DNA from: CAWGMT01 sp963823675
GTDB taxonomy: Bacteria; Planctomycetota; Planctomycetia; Isosphaerales; Isosphaeraceae
DNA: 64,000 nt
Direction: 5' to 3'
NCBI GenBank assembly: GCA_963823675.1
Contig: CAWGMT010000011.1
Location: forward strand, 558,001 to 622,000
The notes under the pieces were generated by a model, which saw only the letters and a program-made list of their open reading frames with translations, did no database searches and was not told the origin of the DNA. The number at the start of each line of letters is the position of its first letter. The first letter of the stretch is position 1. Positions 7,146 through 16,075 of the stretch are shown one piece after another. The position numbers were made by a program, and so were the translations under genes.

Positions 7146-9140
7146 CTATCGCCGAATCTGCGGCCGTCTTGAGGCTAAATGCTCCTCCATCTTCCGAAAC
7201 CCCACGACCCCAACTCCCGCCTGAACGGCTTGCGCCCCGAGATATTTCAACCCCTTGCTGGGCGGGATCCGGAGCACCACTTCGGCTCCCTCCTTCAACA
7301 ACCGCACCGGGCCCCAGGTGCTCACGCGGAGGCCGGCTTTGGCGCACAGGGGGCCGGCCATTTGAGAGACCTGGGTCAGGCTGAGCTGGGGCAGTGCTTC
7401 GGGGAGTTGACGCAAAACTTGATACATCCCGCCGGCCGAACGGACGGTCCACCAGCGTGCCAGGCGCCGGGATAGGGCTGCGGAACCTTCGCCGGCGGCC
7501 TGCTCCACGGTCTTGATCGCCTGCTGGCGAGCCAGGGCCTTGCCGGTCGATTCGCCGCCGTTTGCGGCCAGGCCGCGGCCGGCCGATTTGATGCCTTCTC
7601 GGACCGAGGCCTTGACCTCCGAGCGGACCGCCTCGGCGGCGACCGCGCCCTCGGGCGAAACGGCCGCCAGGCTCAAGACATCCGCGACCACGAAACAAGC
7701 ATCCACGAGAGCCCACGTCATCTCGGCCGATGTCGGCGAATAGCCCTGGCGCACGACATTGCCGAGATGCGTCACGTCGTAGAGGGGGAGAAACTGATAA
7801 AACCGCACCTGGCTGTCATTGAGCCGGGCGACTCGGTCCAGTCCATCCTTCTTGATCGTCCGGATCGTTGCCTGGCCGTTGTCGCCCGAGGCGAAGAGGG
7901 CCGCCAGGGCTAACGACTCGGTGAAGGATCGCCGGGTCTTGGACTGGAGGTACGCGACGGTCTCAGGCCCGGCGTCGGCCTGGGCGATCGGCGGAATGAT
8001 CGCCGCGCCCTTCGTGCGGAGAATCGCGCGGAATGCGGTGTCCGTCGCGTATTTATCGAGCATGGCCAGCGCCATTGGACCATGAATGGCCAGCGCATCG
8101 ACCGCCTGGCGGCGGAGGGTGGCGTCGGCAAAATCGCCGAAGACCACGTCGGCCGCGTCCGGACCGGCCTTTTTCAAGGCGCGCTCGCCCGGCTCGCCTT
8201 GCTCCACGACCAGCCGGAGCGCATGCGGACTGCCGCCCACCGCCTCGACGAGCCCCGCGGCCGCGATATGACGAAGATGACTGGCCACGGTCTCGGGCCG
8301 GTGGGTTTGCAGCAGTTCGTCCACGTAGTCGGCGTTGACTCGCAACAGGATCAAGCTCTGGTCGAGCGGCAGCGCATCGCCGAGCGCTTCCAGAATCGGC
8401 CCGTAGAGCCTGACCAGGGCGAAACCTTCCAGTCCATGCAGCCGAACCGCCTCGAGGGCGATCGGCCCGTGCTGGTCGAAGGTTCGCAAGGCCAAACGAA
8501 GGTCCGACGACCCATTCTCCAGGCTGATGAAGTTCAAGACCGCCAGCGCGTCGCCGAGCGCCGGTTCGTTGCCGCACATCCGCTGGATCAATTCGGCGAT
8601 GCCAGGCGGGTCCGCCAGAATCAGGGGCAGCACGCTGGGATGCGCGGCCGCGATCCGCTTCTGGATCGGCGAGAGCCGGGCAATCTCGGCGATCAAGATC
8701 TCCCGGTCGGCACTGTCGGCCCGCTTCAAACCGAAATACTCACGCCAGTGCAAGAGGAGATCGGCGGCCGCGCTGTCTCCGACCAGGTCGCGCAGCCGGC
8801 GGAACTCGGCGGGGTGCTTTTCATGAAGGAAGACCGCTTCCAGGTCCAACCGGTCGAGAAGAACCAGGCCGCGCAGCCCATCCGTCCGCTCGATGGCCTG
8901 GGCATTCCGCCCGAATCGCTCGGCGACCCGCGCGACCAGGTCGCGGACCTGAGTCGGCTCGGACTGGTATTTCTCGAGCAGCGCGCTCTTCGGGTCGGCC
9001 CCGGCGGAGTTTACGTTCAGGGCTCTGTCGGCTGACACCCGTCCGGCTGCGTCGCTCGGTTCGACTCGCTTGAATGCCAATTTGGTCAGCACGCCCAGCG
9101 CGGCCACGAGCGCGGTTATGGCCAAGATCCGCTTCATCAT
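7146..9140 (-). CDS. Large envelope-anchored hypothetical protein, 664 residues
   Basis: The protein starts MMKRILAITALVAALGVLTKLAF, a signal anchor, followed by a long, almost wholly alpha-helical extracytoplasmic region made of irregular helical pairs (for example LVARVAERFGRNAQAIERTD and LDALAIHGPMALAMLDKY-type segments) that resembles HEAT- or ARM-like solenoids without a clean repeat. A second hydrophobic patch near residues 480-500 (WALVDACFVVADVLSLAAVS) could be a further membrane-associated helix. I do not recognise a named family; it has the look of a planctomycete-specific protein. It is monocistronic, with pyruvate kinase divergently placed 370 bp upstream. Confidence 0.8.
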   Translation of the reverse strand: MMKRILAITALVAALGVLTKLAFKRVEPSDAAGRVSADRALNVNSAGADPKSALLEKYQSEPTQVRDLVARVAERFGRNAQAIERTDGLRGLVLLDRLDLEAVFLHEKHPAEFRRLRDLVGDSAAADLLLHWREYFGLKRADSADREILIAEIARLSPIQKRIAAAHPSVLPLILADPPGIAELIQRMCGNEPALGDALAVLNFISLENGSSDLRLALRTFDQHGPIALEAVRLHGLEGFALVRLYGPILEALGDALPLDQSLILLRVNADYVDELLQTHRPETVASHLRHIAAAGLVEAVGGSPHALRLVVEQGEPGERALKKAGPDAADVVFGDFADATLRRQAVDALAIHGPMALAMLDKYATDTAFRAILRTKGAAIIPPIAQADAGPETVAYLQSKTRRSFTESLALAALFASGDNGQATIRTIKKDGLDRVARLNDSQVRFYQFLPLYDVTHLGNVVRQGYSPTSAEMTWALVDACFVVADVLSLAAVSPEGAVAAEAVRSEVKASVREGIKSAGRGLAANGGESTGKALARQQAIKTVEQAAGEGSAALSRRLARWWTVRSAGGMYQVLRQLPEALPQLSLTQVSQMAGPLCAKAGLRVSTWGPVRLLKEGAEVVLRIPPSKGLKYLGAQAVQAGVGVVGFRKMEEHLASRRPQIRR

Positions 9141-9471
9141 CGATGGTATCGTCCCGAAGTCGAGGCCCGGTCGTGACGGCTCGGTGAAGAATGATCGATC
9201 GATCCCAGATCGTCAATCTTCTCAAATCGATCCACAACCATTCTAAATGGGAGATCGCCGGAACCGCGGCGATATTGGGAAGAATGTGTGCTTGCAAAGC
9301 TGCGATAAGCGCCAAAACCTGAAATGCCAAGTCCGGAATCCGACTTTCCAAGACTCAAATCCCAAAACGCAAGACCCAATTCGGAAAACCTCCTCCCGTC
9401 GTGCGCGATTGCCAACGTAGTCGTCACGCTCTGCGTGATACTCTTCTCCCCGGCAATTCCCCACCGCTCGG
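9141..9471. repeat. Intergenic region with a TTTGGGATTT-type low-complexity tract
   Basis: Between the divergent genes the stretch at about 9315-9385 is an irregular array of short A/T-rich words that on the minus strand read TTGGGTC, TTTTGGGATTTGAG, TTGGAAAG, CTTGGCATTTC. This is similar to the degenerate GGATTTGG-like tracts often seen between planctomycete genes. The rest contains no gene. Confidence 0.4.
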
Positions 9472-9480
9472 TGGTATGAT
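9472..9480 (+). promoter_or_regulatory. Candidate extended -10 promoter for pyruvate kinase
   Basis: TGGTATGAT fits an extended -10 element (TG-N-TATGAT). There is no good -35 box 17 bp upstream, as tolerated in extended -10 promoters. Initiation near 9487 would give a leader of about 25 nt that includes AAAAGGA. Confidence 0.35.
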
Positions 9481-9511
9481 GCTAAATCGGAAAAGGACGC
9501 CTCACAACATC

Positions 9512-11059
9512 ATGGATGCTCGAACAATGGACCAGACGATTGCGCAAACCATAGCGTCATTGCACAAAGAGCAGCTCGGGAGAGTGCGGACCAAGATCGT
9601 CGCCACGGTTGGCCCGGCCTCGAGCGAGCCGGCGACGTTGTGCGCCATGGTCGAGGCTGGGGTGGATGTCTTCCGGCTCAACTTTTCCCATGGCGTCCAT
9701 AGCGAGCATTCCGCAGCGCTGGAAACAATTCGCCAGATTGCCTCGGAGAGCGGGCGTCAAATTCCGATCTTGCAGGATCTTTGCGGCCCGAAGATCCGGC
9801 TGGGCCAGATTCCCGATGACGTCGTCGCCTGCGACCATGGCTCGGAATTCATCCTTTCGTCGCAGGCTGGCCCGCCGAACGATCCTCATTGGCTCAGCTC
9901 GAGCTACCGGGCCCTGGCCGACGACCTCGAGGTTGGCCAGACGGTGCTCTTTGCCGATGGCACGGTTGCGATGGACGTGATTGAGCGAGGGCCGGGCTGG
10001 GCGCGGCTCAAGGTGGTGCTCCCGGGATTGATCCGGTCACACCAGGGCATCAACGTGCCCTCGGCGGGCCTGAGCTTCGCCGCTCTGACCGACAAGGACC
10101 TGGCCGACCTGGACTGGACGGCGACGCATACGATTGCCTATGTCGGTCTCTCGTTCGTGCGCAAGGCGGAGGACATCGTCTGCTTGCGAAGGGAGCTCGA
10201 TCGCCGCGGCAGCCGCGCACGGATCATCGCCAAGATCGAGAAGCCGCAGGCCCTGGAGAACCTGGATTCGATCATCGCCGAGGCGGATGCCGTCATGGTC
10301 GCGCGCGGCGACCTGGGGGTCGAGCTGGACGTGACGCGCGTGCCCGCGATCCAGAAGCAAATCATCAGTGCCTGTCATCACGCGCGTGTGCCCGTGATCA
10401 CGGCCACGCAGATGCTCAACAGCATGGAGACCACGAACCGGCCCACCCGCGCCGAGGCGAATGACGTCTTCAACGCGGTGCTCGACGGCACCGATGCCGT
10501 CATGCTTTCGGGTGAGACGGCCATCGGTCAATATCCCGTCGAGTCGGTCAGCATGATGAGCCGGATCGTGGGCGAGGCCGAGTCGCTCTTGTTTTCCAAG
10601 CTCAGGGCCAGCGCTCCGTGGACCTGCCCGATTGCAAACTGGCCGGTCGCGGACGTTCCCGGCGCGAATCACGCGATCGCGCGAGCCGGGCTGGTCAAGC
10701 CGATCACCGAGAGCGTCGTCGAGGCCGCCAGCCAGATTTCCCGACGTCTGAACGCCGCGCTGCTGGTGGTCGCCACTTATTCGGGACGGACGGCTTTGGC
10801 CCTCTCCAAACAGCGGAACCCCGCTCCGACCCTGGCCCTGGCACACGACCCCGAGACCGCCCGCGCGATGAGCCTGTTCTGGGGCGTGACACCGCTGCTC
10901 ATCCCGCAGTTGACCGAAGAGGACCAGCTTCGCTCTTTCGTACTCGAATGGTGCAAAGCGCGTGGCTTGATCGGGCCGGGCGACTATATCGTCGGCATCC
11001 GCGGCGCAACGCCCGCCTACCCGGCCCACAACGAAATCGTGGTCCACGAGGTTCTCTAA
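9512..11059 (+). CDS. pyk: Pyruvate kinase
   Basis: This enzyme converts phosphoenolpyruvate and ADP to pyruvate and ATP in the last step of glycolysis, in the cytoplasm. The family landmarks are all present in order: TKIVATVGPASSEPATLCAM at the start of the barrel, the R-N-S nucleotide/phosphate contacts in VFRLNFSHG, KIRLG leading into the B domain, the active-site lysine and metal ligands in AKIEKPQALENLDSII then EADAVMVARGDLGVEL, and QMLNSMETTNRPTRAEANDV with GTDAVMLSGETA. The C-terminal allosteric domain follows (VVATYSGRTALALSKQRNPAP). I use the ATG at 9512 (MDARTMDQTIAQ); the ATG at 9527 is also possible. About 515 residues, slightly longer than typical. It stands alone, divergent from the hypothetical at 7146. 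Confidence 0.95.
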   Translation: MDARTMDQTIAQTIASLHKEQLGRVRTKIVATVGPASSEPATLCAMVEAGVDVFRLNFSHGVHSEHSAALETIRQIASESGRQIPILQDLCGPKIRLGQIPDDVVACDHGSEFILSSQAGPPNDPHWLSSSYRALADDLEVGQTVLFADGTVAMDVIERGPGWARLKVVLPGLIRSHQGINVPSAGLSFAALTDKDLADLDWTATHTIAYVGLSFVRKAEDIVCLRRELDRRGSRARIIAKIEKPQALENLDSIIAEADAVMVARGDLGVELDVTRVPAIQKQIISACHHARVPVITATQMLNSMETTNRPTRAEANDVFNAVLDGTDAVMLSGETAIGQYPVESVSMMSRIVGEAESLLFSKLRASAPWTCPIANWPVADVPGANHAIARAGLVKPITESVVEAASQISRRLNAALLVVATYSGRTALALSKQRNPAPTLALAHDPETARAMSLFWGVTPLLIPQLTEEDQLRSFVLEWCKARGLIGPGDYIVGIRGATPAYPAHNEIVVHEVL

Positions 11060-11200
11060 TCGGGTCACGCGCCTTGCCGTTGCCGTTGCGAGCCGAGTCG
11101 GCCATACTGGCATTTATTGGCAAGGAGCCTCAATTCGGGTTGCCGATCAGTTTGCCTTCGTTTCCGCGGCCATTGCCCTGGCAGTATCGGAGGTATCGGG

Positions 11201-12518
11201 ATGATTGGATCCGTATTTGTCTGTTCGACTCTTTTTGTCCTTCAGGCTGCGGGCCCTCTGCAATCCCGGGACCAGCAAGAACCGACGTCCAAGGCGGCGG
11301 TTGAGGTTGACTCAGGCCAGGCGCTCGCGAACTATAACGCACTCAGGCAGAAGACGCCGTTGACGGCCGCCGCGCAGTGGAAGCTCGGGCTATGGTGTGA
11401 AGAGCATGGGCTGAAGGCCGAAGCCTATGTCCATTTCTCGGAAGTCGTGCGTCTGGACCCGCGGCGCGAGGCGGCTTGGCGAAAGCTCGGCTTGAAGAAG
11501 GTCCACGGCCGGTGGACGACCGATGCCCAGATCGCCGAGGAGAATGAGCAAAAGAAGGCGGACAAGCTCTGGGCACCGAAATTGAAGAAGCTGCACAAGG
11601 ACATCCACGGGGCCCACGGAGCCAAAAAACGAGACGAAGCCCAGGCCGCGCTCCTTGCCATCACGGACCCGAGGGCCATGTTGTCGGTCTACCGCGAGTT
11701 CGGCGGGGGTCGAGTTCGACCAGATGATCTTGATCCAGGTCCTCGGCCAGATCGACAAGCCGATCTCGTCGAAGATCCTGGCAATTCTCGCGGTGTACGG
11801 CAAGTCGTCCCAAGTCCGGGGAAAATCGACCGAGATTCTCCGCGGCCGCCCGGCCGCCGACTTTCTGGATGTGCTGGTCGCCATGATGATCGACCCGCTC
11901 AATTATGAGGTCAGGCACGTCGGTGGCCCTGGCTCGCCGGGCGTGATCTTCGTTGAGGGCGAACGCTCCAACGTGGCGCGGTTCTATGCTCCGCCGCCGG
12001 CGCCCAACGTCGCGCCGGGACCGGGCGACATCATCTCGTTCGATAACGCCGGCATGCCGATCATCAACCGTCCCGTGATGAGAATCTCGGGCGACAGCAC
12101 GATACGCGGGCTCCCGGGATCGAAAACCCCGGTGCAAGACCTGGCAACCATGACCACAACGTATGCTGCGATCTCCCCGGCACAGCTCATGCTCGAGGCC
12201 CAGAAGGGCGCCGCCATGGCGGAGGCCCAGCTCGAGGCCGACGTCGCGCAGATCAAGTCAATCAACCAGGATCGGAAGCGGTTCAATGACCTGGTCATGG
12301 CGGTCGCGAAGGACGCCACCGGGAAAGACCATGGCAAGACACCCAAGGAATGGCGCGAGGCTCTTGCCGGTGGGAACAAGTCCAGCAAACGACCCTCCCA
12401 GACCCCAGAGAAGCGGACAATTCCCGAGGAGGTGCCCCTGGCGTATAACCCCATGTTCGCGCCGGTGGGATTCTCGGTCCAAATCCTGACCCGAGCACGG
12501 GCCTTAGAGGACTCCTGA
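11201..12518 (+). CDS. Secreted hypothetical protein with an internal frameshift
   Basis: The start at 11201 is set by GGAGGT 7 bp upstream and by a signal peptide (MIGSVFVCSTLFVLQAAG). A TPR-like segment follows (ALANYNALRQ...LEVVRLDPRREAAWRKLG-type helices), then a lysine-rich helix. The frame breaks at about 11705 in a run of five G: the first frame reads ...VYREFGGG and the family-like sequence resumes one frame over as EFDQMILIQVLGQIDKPISS and continues to the stop at 12518. The second half includes a beta-rich region (PGPGDIISFDNAGMPIINRP) and a coiled segment before ...PMFAPVGFSVQILTRARALEDS. Role unknown; the layout resembles other planctomycete secreted TPR proteins. The frameshift is probably a sequencing error. 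Confidence 0.75.
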
Positions 12519-12532
12519 CCGATGTTACACCT

Positions 12533-12551
12533 AGTTTCCGGTCCGGAAACT
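12533..12551. repeat. Perfect 9-bp inverted repeat with a 1-nt centre
   Basis: AGTTTCCGG and CCGGAAACT flank a single T, 15 bp after the stop at 12518. There is no U tract, so it is a weak candidate for a terminator; the symmetry would also suit a dimeric repressor site for the gene that follows. Confidence 0.4.
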
Positions 12552-12621
12552 CCCAACCCCTAGATCTCTGCAACCAGTGCAGGTGTGATTCGGGCTTTCC
12601 CGCCCGACATTTCGGAGTGTC

Positions 12622-13263
12622 ATGTACCACGCGGCGCGGCCGCCCATGGCCCGGATCATGGTGATCGATCAAGAGGTGCGCGGCCGGTCATGGCCCAATG
12701 CCAGCACGCTGTCGCGGCGGTTGGTGAGAGGAAGCTTTCGGGCCGTTAGCGGCGATGGCAGCTACGATGTGGCGCTGCGGTTCGCTCCTGAAGCCGCCGG
12801 CCGCGTCGCCGAAAAAGAGTGGCATGCCAGTCAAACCCTCGAGCACCAGCCTGACGGCGGCTTGATCGTCCGATTTCACGTCACTGACCTTCGCGAAATC
12901 AAGCGATGGGTGTTGTCGTGGGGCGCCGAGTGCGAGGTGCTAGAACCGCGTGAGCTGTGTGAGCTGATCGTGCAACTGCGGATGCCGAAGAGGAAGTCAG
13001 TCCCCGTCCGCAGCGACAACGCCCTGAACCGGCGGCGCGGCCAGAATGCGCGGGGCCGCCACCGCCTGGTTTCGTCCGTGAGCTTGTGCTTGTGCCAAGG
13101 CGTTGTCGGCTGCCTCGAAGAGCGAAAAAGCGTTTTCGGCCGAACTGGGAAACGTGGCGACCCCGACAGAAACCGTGATCTTCATGCCGGGCTGATCGGC
13201 GAACAACCAGCGCGTTTCGGCGACTTTCTGACAGATCATCTCGCCGACGCGCAGAGCGCCTAG
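12622..13263 (+). pseudogene. C-terminal fragment of a WYL-domain transcriptional regulator
   Basis: From about 12730 to 12990 the reading frame matches the end of WYL regulators: GSFRAVSGDGSYDVALRFAP, then EWHASQTLEHQPDGGLIVRF and KRWVLSWGAECEVLEPREL. The N-terminal helix-turn-helix and the first half of the WYL domain are missing upstream. After QLRM at about 12987 the frame runs on for 90 codons antisense to the GGDEF gene, with no coding character. WYL proteins usually sense ligands and regulate transcription; this one lacks its DNA-binding half and natural stop, so I treat it as a pseudogene. An alternative is a frameshifted intact gene, but no HTH is visible in the other frames between 12552 and 12622. 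Confidence 0.6.
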
Positions 13264-13758
13264 ATCGCACGAGCGCGGCAGTACCGCGGCCATCCGGTCA
13301 TCATCGAGTCGCGCGACAACGTCGCTTGAGCGAATCAGCGACAAGACCGTTTCACCCACCCATCGGACGAGACTGTCGGCGACGTCACGCCCCAAGAGCT
13401 CCTGGACCCCGTGCAGGCGGTCGATCGCAACGCACACCAACGAGAGCGGCTCACGATGCCGCCGCGCCTGACCGAGTGCAAAGGGCAGCACCGCGTTCAA
13501 GAACGTCGCGTCGTGCAGCGTCTTCGGACAATGCCCGCCGCAATCCGAGTCGAGGGCACCCATCGCTCCATTGTTATCGGGCAACCCCTCGAGAAGCGCG
13601 TCCGGCACCCCGTCGCCTGGCCGTTCCAGGCTTCGGCGCAAGCGTTCGAGGGCACAAACGGTCAGGCCGCAATCGGACGTTACGGTTCTGGGCTTTGCCG
13701 TTGGATTTGGTAACAGTTTCATGACCGGGCCGGTGACTCGCAATGGGAATGGGTTCAT
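12997..13758 (-). CDS. GGDEF-domain protein with a degenerate active site
   Basis: The C-terminal two thirds match a diguanylate cyclase fold: FLNAVLPFALGQARRHREPL then SLVCVAIDRLHGVQELLGR, VGETVLSLIRSSDVVARL and, near the end, ITVSVGVATFPSSAENAFSL and ADNALAQAQAHGRN. The signature SGGDEF/GGEEF loop is replaced by LDDDRMAAVLP, so c-di-GMP synthesis is not expected; such proteins usually act as nucleotide sensors or binding partners. There is no membrane segment. The start is uncertain: ATG 13758 (MNPFPLRV) is used, and ATG 13722 (MKLLPNP) is possible. The 3' end overlaps the meaningless extension of the plus-strand WYL fragment. Confidence 0.75.
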   Translation of the reverse strand: MNPFPLRVTGPVMKLLPNPTAKPRTVTSDCGLTVCALERLRRSLERPGDGVPDALLEGLPDNNGAMGALDSDCGGHCPKTLHDATFLNAVLPFALGQARRHREPLSLVCVAIDRLHGVQELLGRDVADSLVRWVGETVLSLIRSSDVVARLDDDRMAAVLPRSCDLGALRVGEMICQKVAETRWLFADQPGMKITVSVGVATFPSSAENAFSLFEAADNALAQAQAHGRNQAVAAPRILAAPPVQGVVAADGD

Positions 13759-13905
13759 CACGGTGAGTCCAGTCAAACCTAGGTCATGAGCGGGGGGAGC
13801 GTGGAATCGGCCTTGTCAGGAATGTCGAAAATGATCAGGATGCGGCATCGATCGACCGATCCCAGTTGAGGAAAATGAACGTGTGGGCGTTTTCGCAGGG
13901 AGGCG

Positions 13906-14535
13906 ATGGCGTCGATGGGGTATCGGAAGCGATTTGCGGCAAGGTCCCTGGCGAGCGCCGGTTTCGTCGTTCTGCTGCTTGGCCAGACCGGCTGCTATTC
14001 GACGCAGACTGGCTGGCGCCCACCGAGCGTCAGCCGGATCTTTGCTCCGGCACCCTTGATCCCGAATCCCTTGGTCGTCCCCTCGGCCGACTATGAGACG
14101 GTCTGGAACAAGACCGTCGCCGTGGTGGACAAATACTTCGACATCGAGTCGGAAAACCGACTGGTGCGCACGATTCGCACTCAGCCCCAGATGGGAGCGA
14201 CCTTGCTCGAGCCGTGGGCGCTCGATTCGGTGACATTCCACGATCGACTCGAAGCGAGCATGCAGACAATCCGCCGATTCGCCATCATCAAGATCGACCC
14301 GGCGCCGACGGGCGGCTACCTCGTCAAGGTTGAAGTGCGGAAGGAGTTGGAGGACCTGGCCAAGCCCGACCGACAGGCCGCCGGCCGCGCGGTCTTCTAC
14401 AACGAATTTCCGGTGAATCGCGCCCGCGAAATCGTCGGTCCCGTTCCGGTTCCCCTCGGCTGGATCCCGCGCGGGCGAGATCCGAATGTGGAACAAGCCA
14501 TCCTCGCCGGCGTCCGCGATGCGTTCTTCCTGTGA
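13906..14535 (+). CDS. Lipoprotein of unknown function
   Basis: A 209-residue protein with a lipoprotein signal: a basic n-region (GYRKRFAAR), a hydrophobic core and a lipobox ending in GQTGC, so the mature protein would be lipid-anchored at a cysteine near residue 30. The mature part is mixed alpha/beta (DYETVWNKTVAVVDKYFDIE, GYLVKVEVRKELEDLAKPDR, RDPNVEQAILAGVRDAFFL). GGGAGG lies 2 bp before ATG 13906 and 11 bp before ATG 13915, so the second ATG may be the real start. Convergent with the DUF1559 gene, with only 3 bp between stops. Function is not known; the fold suggests an outer-membrane-associated protein. Confidence 0.8.
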   Translation: MASMGYRKRFAARSLASAGFVVLLLGQTGCYSTQTGWRPPSVSRIFAPAPLIPNPLVVPSADYETVWNKTVAVVDKYFDIESENRLVRTIRTQPQMGATLLEPWALDSVTFHDRLEASMQTIRRFAIIKIDPAPTGGYLVKVEVRKELEDLAKPDRQAAGRAVFYNEFPVNRAREIVGPVPVPLGWIPRGRDPNVEQAILAGVRDAFFL

Positions 14536-14538
14536 GGA

Positions 14539-15591
14539 TCAGTACGCGTCACCGCTGATGACTTCTCCCCCCGCGATGGTGCCGAGCGACCGCCATGTCA
14601 TGCCGTCGATGGTTGATTTGATGAAACGCACGCTGCCGTCGCCCAAGAGGGCGTTGACGCCGCCGGGGTGGTAGCTCCGAGCCGTGATGGCCCCGTATAA
14701 CGGCTGGTTCTTGCTGATCAGCAAGGTCAAGATGTCGAGGTCGGCGCCGCTGATCGGATTGATGGCGGCCTTGTTAGGCGGAAAGGCCGTGGTCATGCCC
14801 GTCTCCTGCGAATTGCCGTCGACCCAGGCGGTGTGCCCGGCGCCGGGCGGAACGGCGTTGCAGGCGGCCACAGACGTATACTCGACGGCGACCGAGAGTG
14901 GACTGGCGTAGGGAGAAGGGAGCGGAGCCGTCGGCGAGCTCAGATTTGCCTCGGAGAACTGCCCGCCGACCTGACAGAACGGGTTGAGTGCTTTCACGTC
15001 GGTGGCGAGGAGGGTCATGCTCGTGCCGTCGATGAACTCCGACATCCGCCGGCTCACGTTGGGGCCGAAAACGCCGCGCGTGACCGGTGGGTTGTTGTAA
15101 CCGCTTGGAGCGAGCGCGTTCCAGATGAACCAATCACCCTCGTTCATGCCATAACAGGGCACGCGAGCGTAGACGCCGGAGGGAAAGGCAGTCATACCGG
15201 TGATATTCGGGTCGCTGGGGCAGAGGAAGCAGGTCAAGGCAAGGCCGACGACGGTCGAGTTCTGCGCGGTGCGGTGCGTGAACAAGAAGTTGATCGCATT
15301 GAACGCCACCCCCTGTTCCATGAACGGGAGGATTCGAGCCTGAACGCTGAATCCGTTGTAAGTAAAGGCCCCGTTAATGTAACCGGCGACGTTCGACGGT
15401 GGAAACGCGGACGCAATGCTCTCGTAGTTATGCAAGCCCAAGCCGATTTGCTTGAGGTTGTTGGTGCACTGAATGCGCCGGGCCGCTTCGCGCGCCGATT
15501 GCACGGCGGGCAGCAAGAGCGCGATCAACACCGCGATGATCGCGATCACGACCAGTAGCTCGATCAGGGTAAATCCGCGGCGGCAGCGCAT
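14539..15591 (-). CDS. DUF1559 prepilin-like protein
   Basis: A 350-residue protein with the classical planctomycete DUF1559 plan: a type IV-pilin-like N-terminus (RRGFTLIELLVVIAIIAVLI) with a prepilin peptidase site after G and the conserved glutamate at +5, then PAVQSAREAARRIQCTNNLK, a long extracellular domain, and the C-terminal hallmark GGVNALLGDGSVRFIKSTID. GGGAGG lies 6 bp before the ATG. DUF1559 proteins are pseudopilin-like envelope proteins present in large numbers in Planctomycetes; the individual role is unknown. Spacing to the convergent lipoprotein gene is 3 bp. Confidence 0.92.
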   Translation of the reverse strand: MRCRRGFTLIELLVVIAIIAVLIALLLPAVQSAREAARRIQCTNNLKQIGLGLHNYESIASAFPPSNVAGYINGAFTYNGFSVQARILPFMEQGVAFNAINFLFTHRTAQNSTVVGLALTCFLCPSDPNITGMTAFPSGVYARVPCYGMNEGDWFIWNALAPSGYNNPPVTRGVFGPNVSRRMSEFIDGTSMTLLATDVKALNPFCQVGGQFSEANLSSPTAPLPSPYASPLSVAVEYTSVAACNAVPPGAGHTAWVDGNSQETGMTTAFPPNKAAINPISGADLDILTLLISKNQPLYGAITARSYHPGGVNALLGDGSVRFIKSTIDGMTWRSLGTIAGGEVISGDAY

Positions 15592-15676
15592 GAACTCCTC
15601 CCGGTGTACAGGTTACGCAGGATGATCCGCGTCAATCATATCACGGATCTTTCCGCAAAAACACCTTTTTGTCAGA

Positions 15677-15735
15677 TGTGGGACAGCCGCCCTCGGCTGT
15701 CCGGACAGATGACAGCCGAGGGCGGCCGTGCCACA
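15677..15735. repeat. Inverted repeat, 25-bp arms with two mismatches
   Basis: The arms 15677-15701 and 15711-15735 (left arm begins TGTGGGACAGCCGCCCTCGG) pair with two mismatches across a 9-nt loop. It has no coding role and looks like one copy of a dispersed palindromic element; there is no U tract to make it a terminator. Confidence 0.6.
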
Positions 15736-15961
15736 AGAAAGACATTTGCTGCATTTATTTTTCAACGGCCCGACACGCGGCTAAGTGCGACCGCAGAATT
15801 GCTTGGGCCGAGGGTTGGGCTTTTTGACATGAATGGCCACCCCGGCCGCCGCCTCTGATCGGACCCGGCGGCCGGCCCGCTTTGCTTCCCGAGCGGTTCC
15901 ATTTAGGCGACCGGCGGGCGGAAATTCACCCGAAAACACCTGCAACGCGCAGGCCGAATCC

Positions 15962-16030
15962 TACGAGCCCGACGCGCCAGCGAGTGAATTCCGGCAGGGG
16001 CCACTCACTCGCTGGCGCGTCGGGCTCGTA
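15962..16030. repeat. Perfect 26-bp inverted repeat
   Basis: The arms 15962-15987 and 16005-16030 are perfect reverse complements (left arm begins TACGAGCCCGACGCGCCAGC) with a 17-nt loop. It lies 46 bp past the 3' end of the DUF2071 gene, between convergently and divergently arranged units, a typical position for dispersed palindromic elements. The intergenic stretch 15592-16075 otherwise holds no gene. Confidence 0.75.
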
Positions 16031-16075
16031 TGGCCAGGACTCTAGTCATGGGTAAGAGAATTCCTGCCGTTCGCC

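Noticed and set aside
12990..13263. Extended C-terminus of the WYL fragment as a real domain
   Set aside because: This part is antisense to the GGDEF gene and is Arg/Gly-rich without structure.
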